Shown here piece after piece: positions 1 through 6,792 of a stretch of DNA of 10,325 bases (position 1 is the first letter of the stretch; each line of letters starts with the position of its first letter). The stretch lies in assembly GCA_013334845.1 (NCBI GenBank), contig JAAXWV010000036.1:1-10325 (forward strand). The letters run 5' to 3'. A program made the position numbers and the translations under genes. The notes beneath the pieces were generated by a model that was not told where the DNA came from, searched no databases, and saw only the letters and a program-made list of their open reading frames with translations. This DNA is from Candidatus Roizmanbacteria bacterium. Lineage in GTDB: Bacteria; Patescibacteriota; Microgenomatia; UBA1406; GWC2-37-13.

Positions 1-1
1 T

Positions 2-802
2 CCTTATTCGGCAATGTCGATGGCCGAATATTTCTGTGACGCGGGAGAAGACGTGTTGGTAATACTTGATGATTTATCTATGCATGCAAAGTTCTATCGT
101 GAGCTTTCCCTCAAAACGGGGCGTTTCCCGGGCCGTGACTAATATCACGGCGACATCTTCTATGCCCATGCCCGTCTTCTTGAACGAACTGGGAATTTTC
201 TCCACCCCGAGAAAGGGGAGACTTCCATTACCTGCTTGCCGGTTATAGAGACAATTGAGGCCGATCTGACAAGCTACATAGCTACCAATGTCATGGGTAT
301 GACCGACGGGCACATTTTTTTCGATAGCAATGCCTATAATAAGGGGCGCCGTCCGGCAATCAATATCCAACTTTCGGTAACTCGGGTCGGTAAACAGACG
401 CAAACCTCGCTTGTCAAGGAAATTAATCGCGAAGTGATGGCGTTTTTAAGTAAGTACGAACATCTCCAGCAGTTTTCTCACTTTGGTGCTGAGCTTTCTG
501 CCAAGGTGAAAGCGGAGCTTCTCATGGGAGAACGCCTCTATAGTTTTTTCAACCAGGATCTTCATGAGTCGGTTCCTGATGAGGTGCAGTTGCTCTTGTT
601 TGCTCAGATCTGGCTTCATCAGTATGATAGTGTCCCCACCGATCAGATTTCCCGGCACCGTTGGGCCCTTACTAAGGCGTATACACATGATAAAAAGTTC
701 TTTGAGGAGGCGACAAGTCTAGGCACCCTCTCTGAGCTGCTCAAGAACGTTGAATCGATTAAAACTCACATTGATTCTCTATGCCAGGAAAACTCAAATT
801 AA
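2..802 (+). CDS. atpA: ATP synthase F1 subunit alpha, C-terminal part, interrupted by an in-frame TAA
   Basis: Alpha subunit of the membrane-peripheral F1 sector of ATP synthase; with beta it forms the nucleotide-binding hexamer. The 5' end lies outside the window. Forty-six codons before position 140 read as alpha (DDLS, then GRFPGRD), and the same frame continues after the stop with GDIFYAHARLLER, PVIET, ATNVMGMTDGHIFFD, RPAINIQLSVTRVG and the C-terminal helical domain. The arginine finger of the SVxRVG motif is codon 383-385. TAA at 140-142 replaces the residue usually Ala or Ser in the family motif RE(A/S)YPGD, and the following Pro is His. No frame change occurs, so this is a point nonsense change or a sequence error. 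A restart at TTG 236 would lose conserved sequence and looks unlikely. The gene overlaps atpG by 22 nt. Identity is firm; whether a full-length protein is made is unresolved. Confidence 0.9.
140..142 (+). other. In-frame TAA stop inside atpA
   Basis: The codon between GRD and YHGD of the alpha subunit is TAA. Alpha-subunit homology continues in the same frame for 219 codons to the natural stop at 800-802. UAA has no known programmed insertion of an amino acid, unlike UGA or UAG. A real nonsense mutation, strain heterogeneity in an assembled genome, or a base-call error would all look like this. Confidence 0.85.
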
Positions 803-1650
803 AACAGGAGATGGAAGCATCTCATGCACTCCGGGATATCTCTCAAGTCTATCAGGATCTATCCGTGATGAAAATGCAGGAGATCCGGAAATCGGTACTC
901 GAAACCCGTTCGTTCATGAATAAAATCTCTGAGATATTTGTTGACATTAAACACTCGTATAGGAAACGATTTCAGGAAGAAGCAGAGCACAAAAAGCGGG
1001 CGGGAAAAACCGCCACGGAACAGGAATGTAAACGGGCTGCAATTCTCCTGTCAGCAAACTCAAAAATGTACGGGAGCGTGGAAGCAAATGTGTTTGAGCA
1101 CTTTCTTCAGGAGACGGCAAAGTCTCAAGAAGATATTATTATTATCGGGAAACTCGGGCGTAGTTATTACGAAAGTCAGCCCCGCAAGCGGGCATATAAA
1201 TATTATGACCTTCCTGATTCAGTGGTCAAAATCGAAGACATTGAGAAAGTGATGGGTCAGTTGGCAGAATATCAGGATATCAATGTATATTATGGACAGT
1301 TTATAAGTATTGTCACCCAAAATCCAATCTCCTCAAACATTACCGGAGAGAAGCCGTTTGAATTTCTTGAGCAGGAAACTTATGAAGAGCATGACTATTA
1401 TTTTGAGCCTTCCGTCGATAAGATCCTGCATTTTTTTCAAAATCAGCTGATTGTGTCACTTTTCAAGCAGGCGATGTTTGAGTCGCAGCTTGCCCGCTTT
1501 GCTTCACGAATCACCGCTATGGACGAGGCACTTCAGCACATTGATTCGTATTTGGGCACACTTAAGGCAACAAATCGTCTGCTCAATAAGCGTCTGGAAG
1601 GCAAGCGGCAGATAGAAAAAATAGCAGCTATTGTTTCAATTGCGAATTGA
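781..1650 (+). CDS. atpG: ATP synthase F1 subunit gamma
   Basis: Central rotor stalk of F1, a coiled coil turning inside the alpha3beta3 ring. The product is 289 residues, a normal family length. The N-terminal helix (about 1-60) aligns with the gamma pattern around LSVMKMQEIRKS. The C-terminal helix carries the family signature ESQLARFASRITAMDEA (about residues 236-252), where typical gammas have SEHAARMTAMKNAT. The middle Rossmann-like domain (about 75-200) is divergent but keeps the DIIIIGKLGR strand. The ATG at 781 overlaps the end of atpA in another frame, which suggests translational coupling; no Shine-Dalgarno is visible. Position between atpA and atpD is the standard F1 order. If translation stops at the nonsense codon in atpA, coupling here could also be affected. 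Confidence 0.92.
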   Translation: MPGKLKLKQEMEASHALRDISQVYQDLSVMKMQEIRKSVLETRSFMNKISEIFVDIKHSYRKRFQEEAEHKKRAGKTATEQECKRAAILLSANSKMYGSVEANVFEHFLQETAKSQEDIIIIGKLGRSYYESQPRKRAYKYYDLPDSVVKIEDIEKVMGQLAEYQDINVYYGQFISIVTQNPISSNITGEKPFEFLEQETYEEHDYYFEPSVDKILHFFQNQLIVSLFKQAMFESQLARFASRITAMDEALQHIDSYLGTLKATNRLLNKRLEGKRQIEKIAAIVSIAN

Positions 1651-1662
1651 TACCATTATATT

Positions 1663-3030
1663 ATGTTTAAAGGAAAAATAACCAGTATCCGGGGAGATGT
1701 TGTTGAAATTTCGTTTACCGGCGAAGCCCCACTTCTTCATGACGTGGTGACGCTCGCCGATGACAGTTCGGTGAAAATGGAGGTATTTTCGTCAGCTTCC
1801 GACTCTTCATTTTATACCTTGCTACTCGCAGGTTCTGACAAAATTTACAAGGGAGCGACCGTCATTGATACGGGAGAACCAATTGCGATTTCCGTCGGCG
1901 AGGGAGTGCTCGGCAGGGTTATTAATATTTTTGGTGAGCCTCAGGATGGTATGGGAGAGTTGAAAACAAAAGAGACGCGCTCAATTGTTTCTCAGCCGGT
2001 GCCGTTCGACGATATTATTATTCCCGATACTATTTTGGAAACGGGCATCAAGGTGATCGATTTCTTTTCCCCGATTCTTAAAGGAGGAAAAGTGGGGTTG
2101 TTTGGCGGCGCGGGAGTAGGAAAGACCATTCTTCTGACTGAAATCATTCATAACGTTGTAGTATTGCATAAAGATAAAAACTTGTCTGTATTTGCGGGTG
2201 TAGGCGAGCGTGTCCGAGAAGGTCAGGAACTGTATGAAGTACTTAAAGAAAACGGCGTACTTCCACTTGTTTCGTTGATTTTCGGCCCCATGGGTGAAAG
2301 CCCGGTAGTACGGTATCAAACTGCTCTTGCCGGCGCCACCATAGCTGAAGCATTCCGTGATGATAAAAAAGACGTACTGTTTTTCGTAGATAATATGTTC
2401 CGCTTTGCCCAGGCTGGTTATGAGTTGTCGACGTTAACTAAGAGCATCCCTTCAGAGGGCGGTTATCAAGCCACACTGACGAGTGAGATGGCTTCACTGC
2501 ATGAGCGGCTCGTATCTACTTCCACCGGTTCAATAACTACCTTTGAAGCAGTGTACGTACCCTCGGATGATATGACCGATGCAGGGGTGCAGTCGGCGTT
2601 TTCATATCTTGATTCGACGGTAGTTCTTTCCCGATCAATATATCAGGAAGGAAGATTCCCCGCAGTCGATCTTCTTTCCTCAACCTCATCAGGATTAAAT
2701 AAGGAAATCGTTGGTGAAGCACACTATACGACCTATTTACGAGCCCAGAGTTTATTGAAGCAGGCAGCTACCCTTGAGCGCATCGTGGCACTCGTCGGTG
2801 AGGCCGAGCTTTCCGCAGAGAATCAACAGCTATATAAGCGAGCTTCCATAGTGAAAAACTATATGACACAAAATTTCTCGGTTACCGAGGCACAGACGGG
2901 TAGAAAGGGACGGTATGTACCAGTAAAGGAAACAGTTGATGATGTGACGGGAATTCTTGACGGGAAATACGATGAATTTGATCCGGACCAGTTCCTCTAT
3001 GTTGATAGTTTAACGAGTTTAAGGAAGTGA
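1663..3030 (+). CDS. atpD: ATP synthase F1 subunit beta
   Basis: Catalytic subunit of F1, hydrolysing or forming ATP. The product is 455 residues, near the usual 460-480. Visible: N-terminal beta-barrel (1-75), P-loop GGAGVGKT (148-155), catalytic Glu182 in GERVREG, Walker B LFFVDN with Asp243, and FRFAQAG. Several near-invariant stretches differ: GERTREGNDLY is GERVREGQELY, DPLDSTSR is DLLSSTSS, and the DELSEED loop that contacts gamma is AELSAEN. The core catalytic residues are intact, so activity is plausible. The gene begins 12 nt after atpG without a Shine-Dalgarno and overlaps the atpC start by 4 nt. Lack of an N-terminal transit or signal sequence fits a peripheral cytoplasmic subunit. 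Confidence 0.96.
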   Translation: MFKGKITSIRGDVVEISFTGEAPLLHDVVTLADDSSVKMEVFSSASDSSFYTLLLAGSDKIYKGATVIDTGEPIAISVGEGVLGRVINIFGEPQDGMGELKTKETRSIVSQPVPFDDIIIPDTILETGIKVIDFFSPILKGGKVGLFGGAGVGKTILLTEIIHNVVVLHKDKNLSVFAGVGERVREGQELYEVLKENGVLPLVSLIFGPMGESPVVRYQTALAGATIAEAFRDDKKDVLFFVDNMFRFAQAGYELSTLTKSIPSEGGYQATLTSEMASLHERLVSTSTGSITTFEAVYVPSDDMTDAGVQSAFSYLDSTVVLSRSIYQEGRFPAVDLLSSTSSGLNKEIVGEAHYTTYLRAQSLLKQAATLERIVALVGEAELSAENQQLYKRASIVKNYMTQNFSVTEAQTGRKGRYVPVKETVDDVTGILDGKYDEFDPDQFLYVDSLTSLRK

Positions 3031-3302
3031 ACACTCCCAACGAAAAGCCAGTTCTGAAGGTGACTGTTCAGCATTTTAATACTATTCTTTATGATGGGGA
3101 GGCCTCAGCATTGAGCTCGATTAATGAACGGGGACCTTTTGATATCTTACCTCATCACGAGAACTTTATCTCACTTATTAAGGAAAAAATAACTCTGAGA
3201 TTTAACGGTCGTGAAGAAAAAAGCTGGCAATTTACCGTGGCTATTCTTAAAGCGTACAATGATGTCATTAATGTCTTTGTTGAGGGAGTCGGCGGCAAAT
3301 GA
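3027..3302 (+). CDS. atpC: ATP synthase F1 subunit epsilon, short form
   Basis: Epsilon subunit, which links gamma to the c-ring. The N-terminal beta-sandwich is recognisable: LKVTVQHFNTILYDGEASAL, then GPFDILPHHENFISLI, matching the family's GxFGVLPxHAPLLTAL. The product is 91 residues, whereas typical bacterial epsilons have about 130-140; the missing part is the two-helix C-terminal domain that inhibits ATP hydrolysis in many bacteria. Start is GTG at 3027, overlapping the atpD stop in a GTGA arrangement; AAGGA lies just upstream but very close. It is the last gene of the operon, and a tRNA with its own -10 box follows 23 nt later. The assignment rests on motif and position. Confidence 0.88.
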   Translation: MNTPNEKPVLKVTVQHFNTILYDGEASALSSINERGPFDILPHHENFISLIKEKITLRFNGREEKSWQFTVAILKAYNDVINVFVEGVGGK

Positions 3303-3307
3303 TCTAG

Positions 3308-3313
3308 TATAAT
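3308..3313 (+). promoter_or_regulatory. -10 box of the tRNA-Arg promoter
   Basis: Perfect TATAAT 12 nt upstream of the mature tRNA 5' end, just after the atpC stop. No convincing -35 hexamer at normal spacing; the nearest match, TTGAGG at 3280-3285, is 22 nt away. Confidence 0.6.
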
Positions 3314-3325
3314 ATGTGCTAGCGA

Positions 3326-3401
3326 GCTGCCGTAGCTTAAATGGATAGAGCTAGCCCGTCCTAAGGGCGAGATGAGGGTTCAATTCCCCCCGGTAGCACC
3401 A
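3326..3401 (+). tRNA. tRNA-Arg, anticodon CCU (decodes AGG)
   Basis: Cloverleaf drawn by eye: acceptor GCTGCCG/CGGTAGC (one G-U pair), D stem GCTT/GAGC, anticodon stem AGCCC/GGGCG with loop GTCCTAA and anticodon CCT at 3360-3362, T arm GAGGG-TTCAATT-CCCCC. CCA is encoded at 3399-3401. Two imperfections show: an A.G apposition at the top of the anticodon stem and an A.C in the T stem. Loop position 32 is G where a pyrimidine is usual. The rest of the structure is good enough to call it functional. Confidence 0.92.
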
Positions 3402-3407
3402 CGCAAT

Positions 3408-3428
3408 ACATTTACATAGCAAATGTAA
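3408..3428 (+). other. Small alternative hairpin after tRNA-Arg
   Basis: TTACAT-AGCAA-ATGTAA can pair, and the overlapping ACATTT/AAATGT can pair instead. Without a T-run it is a weak terminator candidate. The rest of the 3402-3490 spacer shows nothing recognisable. Confidence 0.25.
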
Positions 3429-3490
3429 GCGTGATAGGAACGTTTAAACCAAGCGTGTAGGAAATACTGAGCGCATTGCACAATATAATA

Positions 3491-4222
3491 ATGTCACATA
3501 CTCCGATACACATTTCCATTCGCAAAGCGGCAAGTGCTCCCGACTTTCTTCGCACCCTTCTATTGCGCACGATCGGTAATTTTCTGATTCTATCTTCGCT
3601 CTTTATGATCGGGAAAACGTTTTATCAACCCGTTCGGGAAGAGTTTCGTTATTTTTTTGACTCACTAGTTCACAAAACCTACGTAGTAGACACTTCTACC
3701 ACCTCGGGAGTAGTAGAAAATCAGACACCCAAGGGCGGCCTCGCAAGCATTTTAAATATCAAAACTGTTGAAATCGTGCGACCCGAGGATCCTAGCTACA
3801 GTATTGTGATCCCCAAAATTGGGGCAAATGCACGCATTATTGCTAACGTAAACGCCGCAGATGAGGGTGAATACCTTAAGGCTTTACAAAAGGGCGTAGC
3901 GCATGTTTTAGGCTCAGCTTTTCCCGGGGAGGGAGGACACATTTTCCTTTTTGCCCACTCAACAGACTATGTGTGGAATGTCGGCACTTATAATGCCGTA
4001 TTTTATCTTTTGTATAAGTTAGAAACAGGCGATGAGGTTGATCTCTTTTATAAAAATCACCGCTATGTCTATAAAGTTATCGGAAAAAAGGAGGTGTTCC
4101 CGAACGAAGTAGAGTATCTGACACGTAAGACTACGACTGAGTTTTTAACACTCCAGACATGCTGGCCACCCGGCACCACACTCAAACGGATCCTTGTCTT
4201 CGCCACAAGAGCAGTGGAGTAA
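3491..4222 (+). CDS. Sortase, membrane-anchored (class D/E-like)
   Basis: Transpeptidase that cleaves surface proteins at a sorting signal and joins them to an envelope acceptor or to each other. The product is 243 residues from ATG 3491. A hydrophobic segment at about 24-44 is the single N-terminal anchor; the catalytic domain then faces outward. Beta-barrel motifs follow: SYSIVIPKIG (102-111), the catalytic His156 in FLFAHSTD, the catalytic Cys224 in TLQTCWPPGT and Arg233 in LKR. All three catalytic residues are therefore present. The TLxTC signature and TTLKR tail fit class D/E-like sortases; exact class is uncertain. A TTG five codons upstream is open but ATG is preferred. No LPxTG-type substrate gene is visible in the window. 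The gene stands alone between a tRNA and a convergent gene. Confidence 0.9.
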   Translation: MSHTPIHISIRKAASAPDFLRTLLLRTIGNFLILSSLFMIGKTFYQPVREEFRYFFDSLVHKTYVVDTSTTSGVVENQTPKGGLASILNIKTVEIVRPEDPSYSIVIPKIGANARIIANVNAADEGEYLKALQKGVAHVLGSAFPGEGGHIFLFAHSTDYVWNVGTYNAVFYLLYKLETGDEVDLFYKNHRYVYKVIGKKEVFPNEVEYLTRKTTTEFLTLQTCWPPGTTLKRILVFATRAVE

Positions 4223-4319
4223 TATTAATTTTTATTTTTAAATTTTAAATTTGAAATCAAATTTAATTTAGAATTTTCAAATTGAATTTGATTAAAAATT
4301 TCAAATTTCAAATTATAAA
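4223..4319. repeat. A+T-rich palindromic spacer between convergent genes
   Basis: Almost pure A/T sequence between two converging stop codons. It is built from repeats of AAATTTGA/TCAAATTT: a palindrome AAATTTGA-AA-TCAAATTT at 4247-4264, a second TCAAATT-G-AATTTGA further on, and tandem TTTCAAA units near 4298-4312. The symmetric A-rich and T-rich stems could end transcription from both sides. A related A/T stretch with TTTCAAATT occurs at 8197-8217. Confidence 0.6.
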
Positions 4320-5639
4320 TTACCTTATTCCTACCTCATACACGTCGTCGAAGGGGTTATTTTGAGGATTGAGATTGGTTAGGATAAACAACCTCCCCTG
4401 TGACGAAACCATAAAGAAGTTCTCCCTAAAAGGCCCGGAATAGACAGTCTGCTTATTACTCCCGTCGTAGTCTACGATCACGATCTCATTCTCCATAAGC
4501 TGGACGAGGTGTTTGGAATCAGCATACCAGGTAATCGGGTAGAGGCTTCTTTGTTTTTCCTCGGTAGGGGTGGGAGTTATACGTGTGTAATAAGGTGTTG
4601 GTGTAATAGTTGGAGTCGGCGTCGGGGTAAGTGGGAGTTTTAGAGAGGTAATTTCGAAGTTTTTATCTTCCTTTTTGTCATACACATACAGGTGTCCCGA
4701 CTGGAGAGTGCGGCTCTCGGCGGTCTGATTGGCGCCGATCAGAGGGGGTGTTATGACGGGGGGAAGAATAGCATCGTTTTCGGCGGTGTAGAGTACTTTA
4801 CGGTCGTCTTCAGAGAATCCGATGATATGGAATGAATCGGTAGCCACTTTTTTAATATCCTTCGGGAAAGTTTCCAATACTTTAGCGATGTCCTGTTGAT
4901 GCTTGTCACTCCATTTGGCGAGGAAGTTCGCTTTCGATTCCGGTGATTGAGAAAAGTCAACGAGGTCGGTATTTTCCTGATTGAGATAAACAAGATAGGA
5001 ATATGTTTTATCTCCCGCGTAAAAATCCATAATTGCCTGATCGTCGTTAGGCGAGAAGGTGACCTGAGTTTTTTTCAAGTCGACTCCCTCCGGCAGATTT
5101 TTCTTCAATAGAATAAGTTTGAGTGGGGGAAAGAGAGCAATCGGTTGCTGGTTGGACTCAAAGACATAAATACCATCCTTCAACGGGTCGTTGTTTTGAG
5201 CGAAAAGGAGAAGTTTATCAATCTGACCGATCGGAATAGCTTTCACGACTCCCAGATTTGTCATAGGAGAAAGGGAAGCATTACGAGGGAAAAGTACGGC
5301 GTCAAGCCCTATAACGACTTCGCCTTTGAGGGTAATTTTTTTATTCCAATCCGTGTAGCCTTCTTTTTTAATCGAGACTGTATAGTCTCCCGGAGGGAGT
5401 GTGAGATTGAGGTCACTTACCCCCTTCATGGTTCCGTTGACATACACTTTAGCTGCCTTGGGGAAAGCGCTTACAGCAAGTATTCCTGTTGGTGTGACTG
5501 ATTTCCTGGTGAGATCAAGGCGGTACCCGCGAGCAAATCCAATAATGGACACGAGCACGAACACAAACAGGACAGCGACTATTATTTGAAAAGCAATTTT
5601 TGTGTAGGGTTTTTTGGTTTTTTGGTTATTGGTTGCCAT
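4320..5639 (-). CDS. PEGA-domain membrane-anchored protein with beta-propeller-like repeats
   Basis: A 439-residue envelope protein of unknown specific role. A basic N-terminus (QKTKKPYTK) precedes one transmembrane helix at about 15-36. A PEGA domain follows at about 51-119 (GILAVSAFPKAAKVYVNGT, then LPPGDYTVSIKKEGY), a small beta fold seen in surface-layer and carbohydrate-linked proteins. The rest has repeated strand motifs of WD40/TolB-like type: VTFSPNDDQAIM (193-204), IGFSEDDRKVLYTA (273-286), ITWYADSKHLVQL (369-381). A Thr-Pro hinge of alternating TP units lies at about 336-360, before the last repeat. Orientation inference: short inside, long outside. The start ATG (5637-5639) lies about 22 nt from the predicted transcript start. 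It converges with the sortase gene and diverges from mreB. Confidence 0.8.
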   Translation of the reverse strand: MATNNQKTKKPYTKIAFQIIVAVLFVFVLVSIIGFARGYRLDLTRKSVTPTGILAVSAFPKAAKVYVNGTMKGVSDLNLTLPPGDYTVSIKKEGYTDWNKKITLKGEVVIGLDAVLFPRNASLSPMTNLGVVKAIPIGQIDKLLLFAQNNDPLKDGIYVFESNQQPIALFPPLKLILLKKNLPEGVDLKKTQVTFSPNDDQAIMDFYAGDKTYSYLVYLNQENTDLVDFSQSPESKANFLAKWSDKHQQDIAKVLETFPKDIKKVATDSFHIIGFSEDDRKVLYTAENDAILPPVITPPLIGANQTAESRTLQSGHLYVYDKKEDKNFEITSLKLPLTPTPTPTITPTPYYTRITPTPTEEKQRSLYPITWYADSKHLVQLMENEIVIVDYDGSNKQTVYSGPFRENFFMVSSQGRLFILTNLNPQNNPFDDVYEVGIR

Positions 5640-5667
5640 ATCTTAATATCATCTTTAGTATCCAAAT

Positions 5668-5673
5668 ATTATA
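5668..5673 (-). promoter_or_regulatory. -10 box of the PEGA gene
   Basis: Reading the minus strand gives TATAAT, placing transcription start near 5661 and leaving a leader of roughly 20 nt. It overlaps the mreB -10 box by two bases (5672-5673). Confidence 0.5.
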
Positions 5674-5677
5674 CAAT
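5672..5677 (+). promoter_or_regulatory. -10 box of mreB (probably leaderless mRNA)
   Basis: TACAAT lies 7 nt before the mreB ATG, so transcription would start at or next to the start codon. No Shine-Dalgarno or recognisable -35 is present. Confidence 0.5.
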
Positions 5678-5684
5678 ATGTATC

Positions 5685-6725
5685 ATGTTCTTTCGAAGAA
5701 AAGTTGGTATTGATTTAGGAACCGCAAACACCCTGGTCTATGTTGAAAAAGAAGGAATTGTTTTAAATGAACCTACAGTTGTTGCTTATTCACTTGAAGA
5801 TAAACGTATTCTGGCCGTGGGAGACGATGCACGTGAGATGCTCGGTCGTACCCCTGGTTCCATTGTTGCCGCGCGTCCCATGAAAGAGGGAGTGATCGCT
5901 GATTATACGACAACATCTGCAATGATCACCTACTTTCTGAAAAAAGCACTCCGGAGGAGAGCATTGTGGCCCGAAGTGATGATTTCTATTCCTGGCGGTT
6001 CTTCGCAAGTGGAGAAGCGTGCTGTGGTAGCAGCTTGTAAGCAAGCGGGTGCATCCAATGTATATCTCATGGAAGAACCACTCGCAGCTGCGATAGGCGC
6101 GAAGATTCCCATTGCCCAGCCTTCCGGACATATGATTGTCAACCTAGGCGGAGGTACGGCAGAGATCGGGATCATATCCCTTGGACAGCTGGTTGTTTAT
6201 AAGACAGTGCGGATTGCAGGCACTAAGTTTGACGAGGCGATTATCCAACAACTGCGGAAGAAATTCAATCTCATTATAGGTGACCGTACTGCCGAAGATA
6301 TCAAGATAAAAATCGGAAACGCCCATATTCCTCCTCGGCCCGATCCGAAGCCAGGGATGCACCCTTCTCCCGAACCTGAGGTGCGAAAGATGGAAGTGAA
6401 GGGGCGCGACTTCCAGACCGGTTTGCCTAAGATTATTGAAGTAGATGAGGTGAGTATCAATGAATCACTCCAACGCCCGCTGAAGGGTATTTTAGAAGGG
6501 ATTAAAGAGGTTTTATCACAGTCTCCTCCCGAGCTGGCAGCAGATATTGTCGACAAGGGAATCGTGCTCTCCGGCGGTACCTCAATGCTGCACAATCTTG
6601 ACAAATATGTAAGTTACTACACTGGCGTTCCCTCGTTTGTGGTCGAGGAACCACTTTTTTGCGTGATTCGAGGAATCGGGGCCGCGCTGGAGAACTTAGA
6701 TAGCTATAAAGACGCGATACGGTAA
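5685..6725 (+). CDS. mreB: Rod-shape determining actin homologue MreB, divergent
   Basis: Bacterial actin that forms membrane-bound filaments directing cell-wall synthesis. The product is 346 residues, the normal size. ATG 5685 gives the family N-terminus MFFRRKVGIDLGTANTLVYV, with a short hydrophobic/basic membrane-contact tip; the frame is open further upstream but that reading is unlike the family. Visible: phosphate-1 loop IDLGTANT (9-16), EGIVLNEPTVVA, catalytic-type Glu130/131 in MEEPLAAAIGA, phosphate-2 loop NLGGGTAE (153-160) and LSGGTSML. Unusual: Asp of the DIGGGT motif is Asn153; the RIGGD pattern is RIAGT (Thr180); residues 214-232 are a Pro-rich insertion where relatives have about five residues. 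No mreC or mreD follows; the next 480 bases are non-coding. Identity is firm, ATPase competence less so. Confidence 0.95.
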   Translation: MFFRRKVGIDLGTANTLVYVEKEGIVLNEPTVVAYSLEDKRILAVGDDAREMLGRTPGSIVAARPMKEGVIADYTTTSAMITYFLKKALRRRALWPEVMISIPGGSSQVEKRAVVAACKQAGASNVYLMEEPLAAAIGAKIPIAQPSGHMIVNLGGGTAEIGIISLGQLVVYKTVRIAGTKFDEAIIQQLRKKFNLIIGDRTAEDIKIKIGNAHIPPRPDPKPGMHPSPEPEVRKMEVKGRDFQTGLPKIIEVDEVSINESLQRPLKGILEGIKEVLSQSPPELAADIVDKGIVLSGGTSMLHNLDKYVSYYTGVPSFVVEEPLFCVIRGIGAALENLDSYKDAIR

Positions 6726-6792
6726 AAAAGCTTGCTATTGTTTCTCGTTCACTATTGCCATGACGGGAAAGAAATGGTACGGATTTGGTTAT

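Noticed and set aside
140..142. Alternative genetic code or recoding as the cause of the atpA stop
   Set aside because: The CPR code changes known to me affect UGA, and here UGA ends atpC, atpD, atpG, the glycosyltransferase, the 8243 gene and the surface protein at the expected places. Selenocysteine uses UGA and pyrrolysine UAG, not UAA.
236..802. Independent gene starting at TTG 236
   Set aside because: The frame is the same as the alpha sequence before the stop, and codons 143-235 are also alpha-like. It is the rest of atpA.
3476..3490. TTG start for the sortase
   Set aside because: It adds only five residues with no Shine-Dalgarno; ATG 3491 is simpler, though not proven.
5145..5589. 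Plus-strand ORFs inside the PEGA gene
   Set aside because: They lie opposite a gene with clear domains, show no motif and have no promoter of their own.
5586..5684. Longer mreB start upstream of 5685
   Set aside because: The extra 33 residues are unlike MreB and overlap the divergent PEGA gene and both promoters; ATG 5685 gives the family N-terminus.
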